Assembly (NCBI GenBank): GCA_964577275.1
Contig: CAZNYR010000007.1
Location: 5,057-69,056, forward strand
Source: UBA2561 sp964577275
GTDB taxonomy: Bacteria > Bacteroidota > Bacteroidia > Cytophagales > Thermoflexibacteraceae
Length of the DNA stretch: 64,000 nt
Direction of reading: 5' to 3'
In this document: piece after piece, positions 44,037 to 52,810 of the stretch
How positions within the stretch are numbered: position 1 is the stretch's first letter
Layout of the letters: every line of letters starts with the position of its first letter
Program-made: the position numbers and the translations under genes
Notes under the pieces: generated by a model
Seen by the model: only the letters and a program-made list of their open reading frames with translations
The model's database searches: none
Told to the model about the DNA's origin: nothing

Positions 44037-44477
44037 AAGCTTTTTGAATTTTTGGTAAAATATCGTGAAAATAGAAAAATATTCTGGAAATTGAATGTAT
44101 TTTTTGTTCTAAAATAAAAAGGGCGGAATCTATGGAAATCAAAAAATTAAATGCGCTATTTTGATAGAAATTGGCATGGTACAAATTGGCACATTTGATG
44201 TACGGTTTAGTCCAAAATCACGTATTTGATAAAGGGATATTTTGTGGTATTATTCCGTGTTTTTGGTCTATAAACTGGCTTATTTTGTGTAAATTTGCCT
44301 AATTTATTGTGTTTACTTTCACTGGCAATTTAGGATATACCCTCGTAAGAATTGGATTAAATCTTGTTTTTTTAGGACTTATGAGGTGTTTTTTTAACAA
44401 CATTTTAGAATCTCGCCTTGCAACGAAACGGCAAAGGACGGGGTCAATTTAGTAACAGAACTTTAATTCTTCATTCA
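44037..44477. other. Divergent intergenic region between GDPD and ECF sigma genes
   Basis: No gene is visible. A TAAATTTG box at 44290-44297 with a TTTTG element at 44261-44265 (24 bases apart, slightly long) may form a Bacteroidota-type promoter for the sigma factor gene. Confidence 0.4.
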
Positions 44478-45032
44478 ATGCCTCATAACAGACAAGATGA
44501 AGAAAAGCTGATTTCGGCATGCTGTCAAGGGAATCGAAAAGCCCAAAAACAACTTTACGATACATACAACCAAAAAATGTATGTTGTGGCGTTGCGGTAT
44601 TCCAAAACGACCTTTGAAGCGGATGATATTCTGCAAGAATCTTTTATTAAAGTTTTTAATCATTTGGAAACTTTTAAGCGAGATTGTCCGCTCGAATTTT
44701 GGATTAAACGTATTGTCATTAATACAGCTTTGAAAATGAACCGGCGAAAACTCGACAAAGCTCCGATGGAGGACGTAACCGAAATGGTGAATGAACCCTC
44801 GGAAGAAGTTACGATTTCTAACTTTAATTTTAAGGAATTGCTCAAGATGATTCAGAATTTAGCTCCTCGTTATCAGATGATTTTTAATCTCTATGCGATT
44901 GAAGGCTATAAACATCGGGAAATTGCCGAAATGTTAGGCATTACCGAAGGAACATCGAAATCGCAGTATTCTCGTGCCAAGACACAATTACAGAAAATGT
45001 TGGTTGAGGAAGCGAAAGCCGTGTTAGAATAA
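44478..45032 (+). CDS. RNA polymerase ECF-type sigma factor
   Basis: The ATG at 44478 gives 184 residues and the usual start MPHNRQDEEKLISACCQGN; a longer frame from 44418 is unsupported. Region 2 (KQLYDTYNQKMYVVALRY, ADDILQESFIKVFNHLETF) and region 4 (YQMIFNLYAIEGYKHREIAEMLGITEGTSKSQYSRAKTQLQ) are both clear and region 3 is absent, as in ECF factors. It would direct polymerase to a small regulon in response to envelope signals. The next gene, 125 bases downstream, encodes a protein with a repeated cytoplasmic motif, a membrane helix and a barrel-like C-terminus that is a likely partner. Confidence 0.94.
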   Translation: MPHNRQDEEKLISACCQGNRKAQKQLYDTYNQKMYVVALRYSKTTFEADDILQESFIKVFNHLETFKRDCPLEFWIKRIVINTALKMNRRKLDKAPMEDVTEMVNEPSEEVTISNFNFKELLKMIQNLAPRYQMIFNLYAIEGYKHREIAEMLGITEGTSKSQYSRAKTQLQKMLVEEAKAVLE

Positions 45033-45157
45033 AGAAACAAAATAGTTTGATAATCTGGTCATAATCAATGAGTTATCATATTCTTTTTGCTATCAACTTT
45101 ATTTAAATGAACACTTAACAGACAACGATTAATTAAAATTTAACCGAATCCCGAATC

Positions 45158-46765
45158 ATGGAAAATATCAATGCGGATGATTTTGAGCGAAGCCTTCAGG
45201 AGGCTTTTCGGGATGCGGAGCTTGAGCCGTCGTCAAGCCTCTGGGAAAATATTGCCACCTCCTCGCATTTGGAAAGTAATTCTTTCGAGGGAAGCATCAA
45301 AAATATTTTTTCGGAAGCCCAAGCGAAACCCTCTGATGATGTATGGAATCAAATTGCTCAAAGCCCCGAACTTCACGGAAGTTTGGCGCATCAATTTGGC
45401 GCAATTTTTCAGGATGCAACGCTAAAACCCTCGCCTGGTGTGTGGGCAAATATCGAAAAGCAACTTCATCAAAAGCGGTTTCCCAAAAGGGTGCTATGGC
45501 GTATCGGTGGAGTGGCTGCATCGCTGTTATTGGCGAGTGGTATTTGGTGGTATCATGCTCCTAATCAAGGAGTTATATCCAAAAATAAACACCAAAACCC
45601 CTTCGGGAAGCACGAAAAACAAGGTCATTTAGGAGAACAAAATACAGCATTATTTGAGAAAAAATTTACTGAAAATTACGACCTGAACCCTGATTCAGAA
45701 AGCAAATCATTTTCGGAACAGCATCGTATTATTCAGAAAAATACGGACAATTTAGCTTTAAATCCAGAAGAGCAAAAGACGAATTTTTTGGATGCGAATG
45801 TACTTGAAAATGTACCAAAAAATAAAATTCTGGCAACTTCAGGATTTCAGAAAACTGAAAAACAGGCAAAAACCATACATTTTGATACGCCCGAAAATAT
45901 TTCGGCAACTGATAAGTCAGTTCAAAAAGTGGAATGGCTTACGCCCATCAAAATGTTGGAGGCAGGCTTGATGCTGGCAGAAACCGAGCGGGGTGAGCCT
46001 GTGGTAGTTTTGTTTGAGATTCCGAATTTATCAAGTTGGGACGACCAAAAATCTACCCGAAAACTAACTCCTTTTATTGGAGTTTCGGCAAGTTTGCAAC
46101 GTTTTACACCCAATTTTAAGGGTAAAGAAACGGCGATTTCGCAGGCAATTCAAACGGGAAGTCATCCATTTACGAAGGGTATAAATAGTTATGATGATGA
46201 TGTACATTTTGCCTTACAGGATAGTATTTTGAATGTTCAATCCGTTAGATATGGCTTGGATTTTGGGCTTGAAATCGAAAATATATTCAAAAAAGGCTCA
46301 TTGAGCATTGTTTCTGGGGCATATCTGACGCAGACCGAGTTTGCGGTTCGGAGTAGTTTTGTTCGAGAAACGGTCAAACAAGCCGTTGGAGATGTTGAAA
46401 AAATATGGATTGAAAATACGTTACAAAATCGGATGCAACTGATGAGTTTGCCGATTCAGGTGGTTTATACTTCGGGTGGACGTTCTGATTTGGGATTCCG
46501 AATTGGGGCGGGCATCGAAACGGATTTTGTATTGCAAAGCGAATGGACAAATCCAAGCCAAGAATTAGCCTACCATTTGGGGGAAGCTGGCACGAGTGTT
46601 AGCTATGTTTTGGGCGGAGGAGCGGTTTATCGCATCGGAAAATTTGTTGAATTGGGGGTTGATTTGACCCGAAAGAAAAGTATTAATTCGATGTATCAAT
46701 CCGAATATATATCGGCAAAACCGCTTAACGTGGGCTATGGAGGGCATTTACGCATCAAATTTTAA
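45158..46765 (+). CDS. Putative sigma-factor partner: triple PSxxVWxxI repeat, membrane helix and outer-membrane-barrel-like C-terminus
   Basis: Residues 8-32, 42-66 and 75-99 of this 535-residue protein are three copies of a 25-residue motif ending PSSSLWENI, PSDDVWNQI and PSPGVWANI. A positively charged stretch and one membrane helix (about 113-131) follow, then a low-complexity linker (135-260). The C-terminal region of long amphipathic strands (RYGLDFGLEIENIF, LGFRIGAGIETDFVLQ, VGYGGHLRIKF) resembles a PorT-like beta-barrel. The N-terminal PxxVWxxI motif is common in Bacteroidota proteins encoded next to ECF sigma factors. Anti-sigma function is inferred from position and topology, not from a known ZAS or FecR domain. 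Confidence 0.75.
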   Translation: MENINADDFERSLQEAFRDAELEPSSSLWENIATSSHLESNSFEGSIKNIFSEAQAKPSDDVWNQIAQSPELHGSLAHQFGAIFQDATLKPSPGVWANIEKQLHQKRFPKRVLWRIGGVAASLLLASGIWWYHAPNQGVISKNKHQNPFGKHEKQGHLGEQNTALFEKKFTENYDLNPDSESKSFSEQHRIIQKNTDNLALNPEEQKTNFLDANVLENVPKNKILATSGFQKTEKQAKTIHFDTPENISATDKSVQKVEWLTPIKMLEAGLMLAETERGEPVVVLFEIPNLSSWDDQKSTRKLTPFIGVSASLQRFTPNFKGKETAISQAIQTGSHPFTKGINSYDDDVHFALQDSILNVQSVRYGLDFGLEIENIFKKGSLSIVSGAYLTQTEFAVRSSFVRETVKQAVGDVEKIWIENTLQNRMQLMSLPIQVVYTSGGRSDLGFRIGAGIETDFVLQSEWTNPSQELAYHLGEAGTSVSYVLGGGAVYRIGKFVELGVDLTRKKSINSMYQSEYISAKPLNVGYGGHLRIKF

Positions 46766-46791
46766 AGAAAATTAGTTTTACTTTTTTCCAG

Positions 46792-46819
46792 AAGCAAGGT
46801 CAAAAACCTTGCTTTTTTT
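46792..46819 (+). terminator. Intrinsic terminator
   Basis: AAGCAAGGT (46792-46800) pairs with ACCTTGCTT (46806-46814) around a 5-base loop, followed by T run to 46819, just after the sigma-partner gene. Confidence 0.92.
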
Positions 46820-47005
46820 GGTGCGAAAAAATAATAAACAATTTTTTGGAAAATCATTTGTTTTCTTGGAAATATTCTTATCTTCGTCTTATAGTTTTTC
46901 GTAGATAAGGCTTTAGCTAATTCCAATTTTTATTAAGCGGAATCTTCAGTTTTTTTGAGAAAGACTTTACCAAATTCCTTTTTTTTTATTTTTTTTATTT
47001 TTATC

Positions 47006-47344
47006 ATGAATATTTTTGTCGCAAGGTTAAGCTATAACTTGACCTCCGAAGACTTGCAACAAGCCTTCGAAGAATTTGGCATGGTTGATTCCGCCAAAGT
47101 AGTCATTGACCACGAAACAGGAAGGTCGAAAGGTTTTGGATTTGTTGAAATGCCCGATAGTGATCAAGCAAATGCTGCTATCCAAGCATTAAACGAGTCC
47201 GAATTGGATGGCAGGCAAATCATTGTCAAAGAAGCATTACCTCGTGAAGAACGTCGTCCTTCTGGTGGCGGTGAACAGCGTCGAGGTGGACGAAAAAACT
47301 ATGGAGGTGGCGGCGGAGGCGGCTACGGTGGGGACAGATACTAA
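47006..47344 (+). CDS. RRM-domain RNA-binding protein with glycine-rich tail
   Basis: The ATG at 47006 gives a 112-residue protein starting MNIFVARLSYNL, which is RNP2 of an RNA recognition motif. RNP1 is KGFGFVEM (42-49). After the RRM (to about residue 78) comes a basic and Gly-rich tail (GGGEQRRGGRK, GGGGGGGYGGDRY). Such short proteins are abundant in cyanobacteria and Bacteroidota, bind single-stranded RNA and often respond to cold. An upstream in-frame ATG (46955) would add a Phe-rich extension from a T-rich leader and is unlikely. The long pyrimidine tract before the start may be a leader element. A terminator follows. Confidence 0.95.
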   Translation: MNIFVARLSYNLTSEDLQQAFEEFGMVDSAKVVIDHETGRSKGFGFVEMPDSDQANAAIQALNESELDGRQIIVKEALPREERRPSGGGEQRRGGRKNYGGGGGGGYGGDRY

Positions 47345-47375
47345 ACTCTAAGAAAATAAAGTCCGAGCAAAAAAT

Positions 47376-47406
47376 CCGATTTCCGTCAAAGGAATCGGTT
47401 TTTTTT
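47376..47406 (+). terminator. Intrinsic terminator after the RRM gene
   Basis: CCGATTTCC (47376-47384) pairs with GGAATCGG (47391-47398, one bulge), followed by eight T (47399-47406). Confidence 0.9.
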
Positions 47407-47514
47407 GTATGCGCCATTTTGGGTTTTCAGAATACCAATTTTGACCTAAGGTTGTTGTTTTAGAAAAAAACAGCTTTAATTTATATCAATTTGATTGATG
47501 AAGAAATGACAACG

Positions 47515-48759
47515 TTAGATTCTTCTACTTTGATTGGCAGCAATGACCAAGCCTAAATCACGATAACGCATCCCAAATTTATTGGCAATGGCTTCGTTAG
47601 TAAGTTCGCCATTATAACAATATACGCCGCTAAAAAAGCCAGCACTCTGAAAAATCATTTCATCAATTCCGCCTCGTTCGGCAATTCGGACTAAAATTGG
47701 CGTAAACATATTGCTGAATGCGGTCGAAGCTGTTTGAGCAACTCTGGAAGGAATATTCGGTACGCAATAATGAATGACATCGTATTTGCGAAATGTAGGG
47801 TTTTGGTGTGTGGTTACTTGAGAGGTTTCAAAGCACCCGCCTTGGTCAATGCTGACATCAATAATGACCGACCCCGCCTGCATATTTCGCACCATTTCGG
47901 CAGTAACGACACGAGGCGCATTTCCGCCATCCGCCCGAAGCGCACCGATAGCAACATCGGCGGTGCGTAGAGTATAACTAAGTGTGGCACTATCAATCGG
48001 AGCGGTATAAAGCTGGAAATTCCCCAAAATCTGTTTGAGCCGCCTTAATTTGTAAAGGTGATTATCAAAAACACGCACACTTGCCCCCATACCGATGGCG
48101 GTTCTGGCGCAATATTCGGCTACGGCACCCGCCCCGATAATGACGACTTTGGTGGGAGTAACGCCTGTGATTGAGCCTAAAATCATGCCTTTTCCGCCCG
48201 TTAGACTGCTTAAATATTCGCCTGCAATCGTCATCGCTACGCTGCCTGCAATTTCACTCATGGCTCGTACAAAGGGCAAGCCACCGACTTTGTCCTCAAG
48301 CAGTTCGTAAGTAATGGCGGTCATGCGTTTGCGATTAAGGGCAACAATATTTTCGGCTTCTAATGTGCTGAATGCCAAAGCAGAAATGACGGTCGTTCGG
48401 GGCGGCATTTTGTCAATTTCCGAGCTGGTAGGCGGCGCAATTTTGAGAATAATTTTGGATTCTTTGTAGAGTTCGGCTGCGGAATACATAATTTTTGCGC
48501 CAGCTTCGCTGTATTGATGGTCAGAAAACCCTGCGCGCAATCCTGCTTCTGTTTCTACACAAACTTGATGTCCCTGCCTGATTAATTGTTCCACTGCCTT
48601 AGGACGCAAGGCAATCCGATTCTCTTGCATGGCGATTTCCTGAGGTAATCCGATGAAAAGCTGACAATTTCTATCAGGAATTTTGAGTAGTTTTTCTTGT
48701 GGATGATAATACTCTTGAGTTTCGGTTAGTACCTGAATATCAGACTTTAGCGTACTCAT
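47515..48759 (-). CDS. ald: Alanine dehydrogenase
   Basis: The ATG at 48759 overlaps the end of tsaE by four bases and gives 414 residues; the longer frame from 48870 runs back through tsaE and is rejected. The AlaDH/PNT N-domain is seen as IGLPQEIAMQENRIALRPKAVEQLIRQGHQV, and the NAD-binding Rossmann loop as VVIIGAGAVAEYCARTAIGMGASVRVFD. The conserved end is VIDVSIDQGGCFETS and YCVPNIPSRVAQTAS. It interconverts alanine and pyruvate plus ammonia with NAD. Slightly longer N- and C-termini than the Bacillus enzyme are normal for Bacteroidota. Translation is probably coupled to tsaE. Confidence 0.93.
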   Translation of the reverse strand: MSTLKSDIQVLTETQEYYHPQEKLLKIPDRNCQLFIGLPQEIAMQENRIALRPKAVEQLIRQGHQVCVETEAGLRAGFSDHQYSEAGAKIMYSAAELYKESKIILKIAPPTSSEIDKMPPRTTVISALAFSTLEAENIVALNRKRMTAITYELLEDKVGGLPFVRAMSEIAGSVAMTIAGEYLSSLTGGKGMILGSITGVTPTKVVIIGAGAVAEYCARTAIGMGASVRVFDNHLYKLRRLKQILGNFQLYTAPIDSATLSYTLRTADVAIGALRADGGNAPRVVTAEMVRNMQAGSVIIDVSIDQGGCFETSQVTTHQNPTFRKYDVIHYCVPNIPSRVAQTASTAFSNMFTPILVRIAERGGIDEMIFQSAGFFSGVYCYNGELTNEAIANKFGMRYRDLGLVIAANQSRRI

Positions 48760-49181
48760 TTTATGGACAGATTTAAGGTGCGTATTTCGTTTTCTTTGAC
48801 CCAAATCGAAATCAACAAATAAGGAGTCGGCAACAAATCGGGGATGCGCTCCGCCCATTCCAGAAAGCAATAATTGCCCGAATCAAAATATTCTTGGCAT
48901 CCCATATCCAGAGCTTCTTCCTGCGATTGCAGACGATAAAAATCAAAATGATAAAACAACTCGTCTTTTGCATCGGCATACTCATTGACAATCGAAAAAG
49001 TCGGACTCGATACACAATCTATCCAGCCCAATAATTCGCCTAACGCCTTCACAAAGGTCGTTTTGCCTGCTCCCATTTCGCCATCCAGCACCCAAATCCG
49101 AAGTGAATGTTCTTGGGCAAACGCATGGATTTTGTGGACGATTTCGGGTAATTGGTTCGGAGTTGTACAATTAAATTCCAA
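48756..49181 (-). CDS. tsaE: tRNA threonylcarbamoyladenosine biosynthesis ATPase TsaE
   Basis: The 141-residue protein carries the Walker A motif GEMGAGKTT (34-42), SSPTFSIVNEY, the FYHFDFYRL strand and CFLEWAERIPDLLP, the standard TsaE (YjeE) landmarks. With TsaB, TsaC and TsaD it makes t6A at position 37 of ANN-decoding tRNAs, so it is essential in most bacteria. Its stop overlaps the start of ald by four bases, forming a two-gene unit. This pairing with ald is common in Bacteroidota. Confidence 0.96.
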   Translation of the reverse strand: MEFNCTTPNQLPEIVHKIHAFAQEHSLRIWVLDGEMGAGKTTFVKALGELLGWIDCVSSPTFSIVNEYADAKDELFYHFDFYRLQSQEEALDMGCQEYFDSGNYCFLEWAERIPDLLPTPYLLISIWVKENEIRTLNLSIK

Positions 49182-49358
49182 TCTTGGTTCTTATTTTTTT
49201 ATCCAAGATACAGATTTTTCAGAAAATTAATCGCAAATCAAGGGAATATTTCATAAAAATATTGATTAATAAATTGATACTCAATATCTTAATGTTTATC
49301 AAGTTTTTAAAACTTACCAAGTTGAAGCTGCGCTATTACAAGATTGAAACAACATATT

Positions 49359-50021
49359 TCAGACGGGAATTTCCACTTTTTCGCCCAAAAATTTGGGTTG
49401 GGTTTTGAGCAAATACACATCCAGAACAGCGGCAACTCTGGCAAAATATTCACGGATTTCGGTTTTTAAGCCATAGCCCTGTGGCACACTTCGGGCATTA
49501 AAGCCGATGGCGGTCATGCCATACGAACCACCAATAAATACAGCACGCTGATTATGAAACTTTTGAGATACGATAATGACATCGCTTTGCGAAAAAATTT
49601 CCTTGCAACGCACCACCGAATCGAGCGTCCGAAAGCCCGCATAATCCAATGTGATAGCTTCACGTGGAACATTTAATCCGATTAATGCTTTTAACATATC
49701 CATTGGTTCATTGTAATATTGCGAACCGTTATCTCCACTAACCAAAATATGTTTTACCTTGCCTGTGTGATAAAGTTGGGCAGCGGCTTCGACCCGATAT
49801 TTGAAGAATAAATTGGTGTGTCCGCTGGATATTTTTTTGCTTGTGCCAAGCAATAAGGCAATTTTTTTTTGTGGAAGTTGCTCAATATCAGAATAAATCT
49901 TGCCGTTGGCGTGCTTTTCAACCATATAATTACTACCAAAAACAAATAACCCCATGACCAATCCGCTCATCAATGTAATCTTGACGAATTTTCGGAAGAT
50001 TTTAGCAAGAGGAAAAGCCAT
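49359..50021 (-). CDS. SanA/ElyC/YdcF-family (DUF218) membrane protein
   Basis: From ATG 50021 (220 residues; an ATG at 50060 is also possible) the protein has an N-terminal membrane helix (ITLMSGLVMGLFVFGSNYMV) and a DUF218 domain: KKIALLLGTSK, NLFFKYRVEAAAQLYHTGKVKHILVSGDNG, YNEPMDMLKALIGLNVPREAITLDYAGFRTLDSVVRCKEIF and DVIIVSQKFHNQRAVFIGG. The arrangement is that of SanA, which affects envelope barrier function and vancomycin exclusion in E. coli. Biochemical activity is not established. It is a single gene, upstream of no other on its strand. Confidence 0.92.
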   Translation of the reverse strand: MAFPLAKIFRKFVKITLMSGLVMGLFVFGSNYMVEKHANGKIYSDIEQLPQKKIALLLGTSKKISSGHTNLFFKYRVEAAAQLYHTGKVKHILVSGDNGSQYYNEPMDMLKALIGLNVPREAITLDYAGFRTLDSVVRCKEIFSQSDVIIVSQKFHNQRAVFIGGSYGMTAIGFNARSVPQGYGLKTEIREYFARVAAVLDVYLLKTQPKFLGEKVEIPV

Positions 50022-50303
50022 GATTGAGGTGAGTTTATATTGAAAGATAGGTTTCGTCATATAACTGATAGGCTTTCGTTTGTGGTATAAAATTAGCCGT
50101 TAATTTTAGATTTTTCGCCTATTAAGCATGTACTATTTTTGGGATAAAATCACAAAATGGAATTTCTTGTAACGATTTCAAATATCAAGACATCAAATTT
50201 AATGGGTATTAATTTTAGAACTGACTTAGTATTCTAACGCATCACGATTATCCATTTTATGTTTTTTTTGCAAAAATAATTTGAATATTTTATATATAAA
50301 TTT

Positions 50304-50322
50304 TTGATAATCAATATTTTAT
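50304..50322. repeat. Recurring intergenic quasi-palindrome (representative copy)
   Basis: One of a family with core TTGATWATCAA and extension WRAGTTAT or TATTTTAT. Other copies: 1423-1441, 3929-3939, 20743-20761, 21285-21303, 37151-37169, 45062-45076, 51041-51055, 53717-53733, 55174-55192, 61245-61263 and 62802-62820 (inverted). Nearly all lie at gene boundaries. Function unknown. Confidence 0.7.
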
Positions 50323-50442
50323 ATGCTCTAAAATGAAATAATTCGCTTTTTCTTTCTTTGTTTTAGGAGAATGACAACGATTTAAAATTCAGATAATTTT
50401 CATGGGTTTTTAGGACAAAAATTCAATTCTGATTGGTTTTTC

Positions 50443-50468
50443 TTGTTGATTTCAAAAACATAACTTTG
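50443..50468 (+). promoter_or_regulatory. Candidate Bacteroidota-type promoter
   Basis: TTGTTG (50443-50448) followed after about 15 bases by TAACTTTG (50461-50468) fits the TTG / TANNTTTG pattern of the major Bacteroidota sigma factor, 42 bases before the DUF2480 start. The spacing is at the short edge. Confidence 0.5.
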
Positions 50469-50509
50469 CAAGAAAGTGTTTGAAGTTGCATCAATTAAAA
50501 GTTAAAATT

Positions 50510-51019
50510 ATGGAAGAAATCATCAATCGCGTGGCGCAGAGTTCCCTGATAACCCTTAATTTGGAGGATTATCTACCTCAATCAGAGGTCGTTGAATATG
50601 ATATAAAAAATAATTTATATCAAGAATTATTATTGAAAGAAAAAGAGTTTCGGGCATTCGTCAAGGCACACGATTGGAGTCAGTATCGAGGCAAAGTGGT
50701 GGCGTTGCATTGCTCAAGTGAGGCGATTGTTCCTGTATGGGCTTATATGCTATTAGCCTCAGAATTAGAGGGTTATGCCAAACAAATTACATTTGGAACA
50801 CGTGCGGAAGCTGAAAGTTTATTATGGAAATTATCCATAAATCAAATTAATCCAGCGGATTTTGAAGGCGAAAAAGTAATTATCAAAGGTTGTGGACAAA
50901 TCCCAATTCCAGCAAGTGCTTATGTAGAAATTACTCGGTTGCTTTCGCCTGTGGTCAATTCGTTGATGTATGGCGAGGCGTGTAGTAGTGTGCCAATTCT
51001 GAAGCGCAAAAAATCCTAA
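50510..51019 (+). CDS. DUF2480 family protein
   Basis: The 169-residue cytoplasmic protein from ATG 50510 (an earlier in-frame ATG at 50480 is less likely) matches the conserved Bacteroidota family DUF2480 along its length: EEIINRVAQSSLITLNLEDYLP, LLLKEKEFRAFVKAHDWSQYRGKVVALHCSSEAIVPVWAYMLLAS, VIIKGCGQIPIPASAYVEITRLLSPVVNSLMYGEACSSVPI. The conserved CSSEAIVP and CSSVPI cysteines are present. Function unknown; the family is nearly universal in the phylum, which suggests housekeeping. Confidence 0.9.
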   Translation: MEEIINRVAQSSLITLNLEDYLPQSEVVEYDIKNNLYQELLLKEKEFRAFVKAHDWSQYRGKVVALHCSSEAIVPVWAYMLLASELEGYAKQITFGTRAEAESLLWKLSINQINPADFEGEKVIIKGCGQIPIPASAYVEITRLLSPVVNSLMYGEACSSVPILKRKKS

Positions 51020-51085
51020 TTTTTTTTTGTAAAATAGTAATAACCAATAAGTTATTATTTTATGAAGAGCTATCCCAAACAAAAA

Positions 51086-51113
51086 AAATTCGATGAAAAT
51101 CATCGAATTTTTT
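51086..51113 (+). terminator. Terminator after the DUF2480 gene
   Basis: AAATTCGATGA (51086-51096) and TCATCGAATTT (51100-51110) form a perfect 11-bp stem with a 3-base loop and a T run after it. The A run before it could make it bidirectional. Confidence 0.9.
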
Positions 51114-51477
51114 CAATCTTACAACTTAACCCTATTGATTTGAAAAAAAGAAGTGTGTTTTACTTTATCCGAAATAGCCCAACTTCATTTTTTGAATATT
51201 TTTAAAGTAAACTCTACAATGAACTTATGACAAAACTACGATTTTTTTTTGCCTCTTATTTGAAATAAGATGTTAAAAATTTCTAAATTAGCGTCTTGTT
51301 TGTTTTATCATTTGTTTGTCCGCTTAATATGAGATACGCAAGTCATTTTGAGAGGGTTACAAATAACGCTAATATTTTTTTGTGATTTGGATAGGCTTCG
51401 TGGTTTGGTATTTTCGCTTCAAATCATGGTGTTTCGAGAATTTTTTTTAGTCAAATTCTTTTAAAAAAATTAGAATT
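51114..51477. other. Intergenic region before marR
   Basis: No gene is visible. I find no clear operator palindrome for the MarR protein in the 60 bases before its start. Confidence 0.4.
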
Positions 51478-51927
51478 ATGAAAATCGAAGAGGAACTCCA
51501 GCAAAAGCGATTCCAGAACGAACATATCAAGGCGGGATTAAATATTATGCTGACTGCCTCTCGGATTATTCATCAGAACACCCAGATTCTCAAGCCTTTC
51601 GATATTTCCGTACAGCAATTTAATCTGTTGCGTATTTTGCGAGGGATGTACCCCGAACCCGCCACGATTAAGCTCATTACGCGCCGTATGGTGGATAAAA
51701 ATTCCAATGCTTCTCGCATGGTGGAACGACTCCGAAAACAAGGTTGGGTTGAGCGTTCGGAGTGCGAATTTGACCGCCGAAGGGTCGATATTTTTATCAC
51801 GGAAGAGGGATTGAAATTGGTCGAAAAGGCATCTCAAGCACTCGAAAAAGCGGGAAATATGCAGTTTCCGATTACAGAAGAGGAGGCAAAAATCCTGAAT
51901 ACAATTTTGGATAAAATAAGAACGTAA
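51478..51927 (+). CDS. MarR-family transcriptional regulator
   Basis: The 149-residue protein has the winged-helix core: FDISVQQFNLLRILRGMYPEPATIKLITRRMVDKNSNASRMVERLRKQGWVERSECEFDRRRVDIFITEEGLKLV. The recognition helix (NASRMVERLRKQG) and the wing with the conserved DRRRVDI are clear, and the flanking helices would dimerise. No target gene adjoins it in the same direction, so it may act elsewhere or only on itself. It ends at a strong hairpin. Confidence 0.94.
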   Translation: MKIEEELQQKRFQNEHIKAGLNIMLTASRIIHQNTQILKPFDISVQQFNLLRILRGMYPEPATIKLITRRMVDKNSNASRMVERLRKQGWVERSECEFDRRRVDIFITEEGLKLVEKASQALEKAGNMQFPITEEEAKILNTILDKIRT

Positions 51928-51964
51928 TTCTTTGACTATCAGGAAATTAGATAGTCAAAGAATT
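51926..51964. terminator. Strong hairpin after marR
   Basis: A perfect 15-bp stem, AATTCTTTGACTATC (51926-51940) with GATAGTCAAAGAATT (51950-51964), and a 9-base loop, between marR and the convergent gene. It overlaps the marR stop codon. No long T run follows, so it may also stabilise RNA ends. Confidence 0.85.
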
Positions 51965-51985
51965 GAATATATCGAGATTATAGAT

Positions 51986-52528
51986 TTATACGGACAGGCT
52001 TTGAGTTTTGAGTTGTTTTTTGAGTTCGGTATTCTCAAATAAAGCCTCTTGGCGTGCAGATTCTGCCTCGATGAGCTGTTCTTTTAGTTTTCGATTTTCG
52101 AGTTTGAGCAGGTGCAATTCTGTCTTTTGTTTCCAACTGCCGTATTTCTGTAAGTCCCTGAGTTCGTTGATGATAGCAGGTAATTTGTGTACCAAACCGC
52201 CATCGTGCGCCCCGATGAACGTAAAACTTCGTTCTTCTTTATCGCCATTCGCATCGGCGATGTAATATTTGAGTATCCGATGCAATCCGTTTGATTCTTC
52301 TCGAAGTTCTGTCCCTTCAACAAAGAAATTCCCTACCCGAATCTGACAGGGTTTTTTGTCGGCATCCGTAATTTTATAAATGTGCGGACTTTGCGAACTT
52401 CCCAACACATCATCAATTTCGTATGGAGCTACTTCAATGTAATACAGTGGGTTAGCGTGATGTATTTGACCCGTTTGGTAGTTATTCCACCGAATATTGA
52501 GGTCATCATATACCGTATAAGAATCCAT
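51986..52528 (-). CDS. Hypothetical protein with beta-rich N-terminus and coiled-coil tail
   Basis: The ATG at 52528 (180 residues, MDSYTVYDDLNIRWNNYQTG) is preferred to 52639, whose extra 37 residues are hydrophobic and look like untranslated leader. Residues 1-115 are beta-rich (YYIEVAPYEIDDVLGSS, CQIRVGNFFVEGTELRE, RSFTFIGAHDGGLVHKLP). The last 60 form a coiled coil (LLKLENRKLKEQLIEAESARQEALFENTELKKQ region). I recognise no family. The acidic, charged composition suggests a cytoplasmic protein that oligomerises. Confidence 0.65.
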   Translation of the reverse strand: MDSYTVYDDLNIRWNNYQTGQIHHANPLYYIEVAPYEIDDVLGSSQSPHIYKITDADKKPCQIRVGNFFVEGTELREESNGLHRILKYYIADANGDKEERSFTFIGAHDGGLVHKLPAIINELRDLQKYGSWKQKTELHLLKLENRKLKEQLIEAESARQEALFENTELKKQLKTQSLSV

Positions 52529-52810
52529 TTGTTTTTTTGGTTTGAGAGGTAATAAATATAAATAGGTGTCTTTGAGTACTCCAATGTAAGAATAAAAGCT
52601 AAAATATACAAATTTTAGTGCTAAAATTTTGCCATCCATATCAAAAATGCGGTATCGCTTTGGGTTGCGTATTTTATGCGGTTTTAGAGATTATTTTTTG
52701 GTTAAACATCAGGCTATCAAGGCAGGATGATTCAAAGGGGTGTTTCAAGTTTAATTATCTGATTTTCAGAAGTTTGTGATAAAAAAAAAGATACAAAAAA
52801 TCACTATCAT

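Larger units (their letters stand above)
50022..50509. other. Divergent intergenic region before the DUF2480 gene
   Basis: AT-rich, without a gene. It holds a copy of the recurring quasi-palindrome (TTGATAATCAATATTTTAT, 50304-50322) and a candidate promoter described separately. Confidence 0.5.

Noticed and set aside
48760..48870. The upstream extension of ald to 48870
   Set aside because: It would overlap tsaE by over 100 bases, and the added residues are not AlaDH-like; the ATG at 48759 gives the normal N-terminus.
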